Shown here: in pieces, positions 32,789 through 33,150 of the stretch
How the letters are laid out: every line of letters begins with the position of its first letter
How positions within the stretch are numbered: position 1 is the first letter of the stretch
Origin: Holophagales bacterium UBA5704
GTDB lineage: Bacteria > Acidobacteriota > Thermoanaerobaculia > Multivoradales > UBA5704
Reading direction: 5' to 3'
Assembly: GCA_002420005.1 (NCBI GenBank)
Contig: DIHE01000046.1
Span: 1-33,150 of the forward strand
DNA length: 33,150 bases
Notes under the pieces: model-generated
What the model was told of the DNA's origin: nothing
Database searches by the model: none
The model's input: only the letters and a program-made list of their open reading frames with translations
Position numbers and translations under genes: made by a program

Positions 32789-33150
32789 ATGCGCACCCGT
32801 CGTGATGGTAGCACCCCTGTCCCCCCGTCCCCGTCGGCTTCGCCGGCGCACGCTTTCACCCCGGAGTATCTGGCGCTGCTCGCGCAGCGCGACGAGCCGT
32901 TGACCGGCGCGGAGGCGGATGCCGCGGGTCCCTGGCATCTGGAGCCGCACCCGCAAGGCTGGGCCGTTCTGCGCCAGGGCGAGAGCCTGGAGCGCGGCAG
33001 CCGGCCGCAAGCGGTCTTCGCGCGCAAGGATGCGGCGCGGCTGGCCGCGTCGGTCCTCCCCGGCACCGGCCGGCGGATGCGGTACACGCTCGGCACGGAG
33101 GCGGACAGCTTCTGGGGCTATCCGGTGCTGGACGACCAGCAGGTGGTGGG
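32789..33150 (+). CDS. Unrecognised protein, 5' part only (runs off the window)
   Basis: An ATG at 32789, preceded by GCAAGGAG at 32771-32778, opens a frame that stays open to the last base, about 120 codons. The protein begins with a short basic, Ser/Pro-rich segment (residues 2-20), then HAFTPEYLALLAQRDEP, then an alternating pattern (WHLEPHPQGWAVLRQGE, FARKDAARLAA, YTLGTEADSFWGYPVL) that reads like a small mixed alpha/beta domain with regularly spaced aromatics. No family is recognised and no signal peptide or membrane helix is seen. Base use fits the surrounding GC-rich genes, so it is very likely a genuine gene. Confidence 0.75.
   Translation, partial: MRTRRDGSTPVPPSPSASPAHAFTPEYLALLAQRDEPLTGAEADAAGPWHLEPHPQGWAVLRQGESLERGSRPQAVFARKDAARLAASVLPGTGRRMRYTLGTEADSFWGYPVLDDQQVV

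Overview
The window is a very GC-rich bacterial chromosome segment. Some features (an ECF sigma factor with a giant FecR-type anti-sigma protein, GAF/PAS-rich signalling proteins, ABC-2 exporters) would suit an Acidobacteriota- or Myxococcota-like soil bacterium, but no rRNA or housekeeping marker fixes the taxon, so this is only inference. No tRNA, rRNA, CRISPR array or intact insertion sequence was seen.

Left part (1-3.7 kb) is an unstable, accessory zone. It begins with G/C homopolymers that look like a contig edge, followed by about 1 kb of irregular tandem repeats with a period near 235 bp and no credible gene. Then come a vapBC toxin-antitoxin pair, an internally deleted second vapB, the 3' scrap of a short-chain dehydrogenase, a hicBA pair whose toxin is frameshifted, and a third copy of the vapB promoter/5' end.

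From 3.7 to 11.6 kb lies the most unusual locus: a tight four-gene operon behind a good sigma-70-like promoter. It encodes a KAP-family P-loop NTPase, a 1069-residue soluble multi-GAF histidine kinase, a lone receiver protein with a large insert, and a 926-residue protein with a GAF-like N-terminus and an HD-like helical region lacking the canonical HD dyad. By eye it is less GC-extreme than its neighbours. I regard it as the best candidate for an undescribed signalling or defence system.

After a structured intergenic repeat comes a translationally coupled SNF2 helicase / SbcD-like nuclease / SbcC-like ATPase operon (11.9-18.8 kb); the SbcC-like protein has no CxxC zinc hook and carries a beta-rich insert at the coiled-coil apex. 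A PAS-GGDEF-EAL cyclic-di-GMP protein follows (18.8-22.0 kb).

On the minus strand, 29.0 to 22.1 kb is a six-gene operon with overlapping or nearly abutting genes: ECF sigma factor, zinc-finger/FecR anti-sigma-like protein, then ATPase-permease-ATPase-permease of two ABC-2 type transporters.

The right end (29-33 kb) is again accessory: dispersed intergenic repeats, a Fic gene missing its catalytic core, a small coiled-coil protein gene with a strong promoter and a terminator whose 3' region is duplicated 1.5 kb upstream, an ImmA/IrrE protease-DUF4411 PIN pair, and the start of an unrecognised gene running off the edge.
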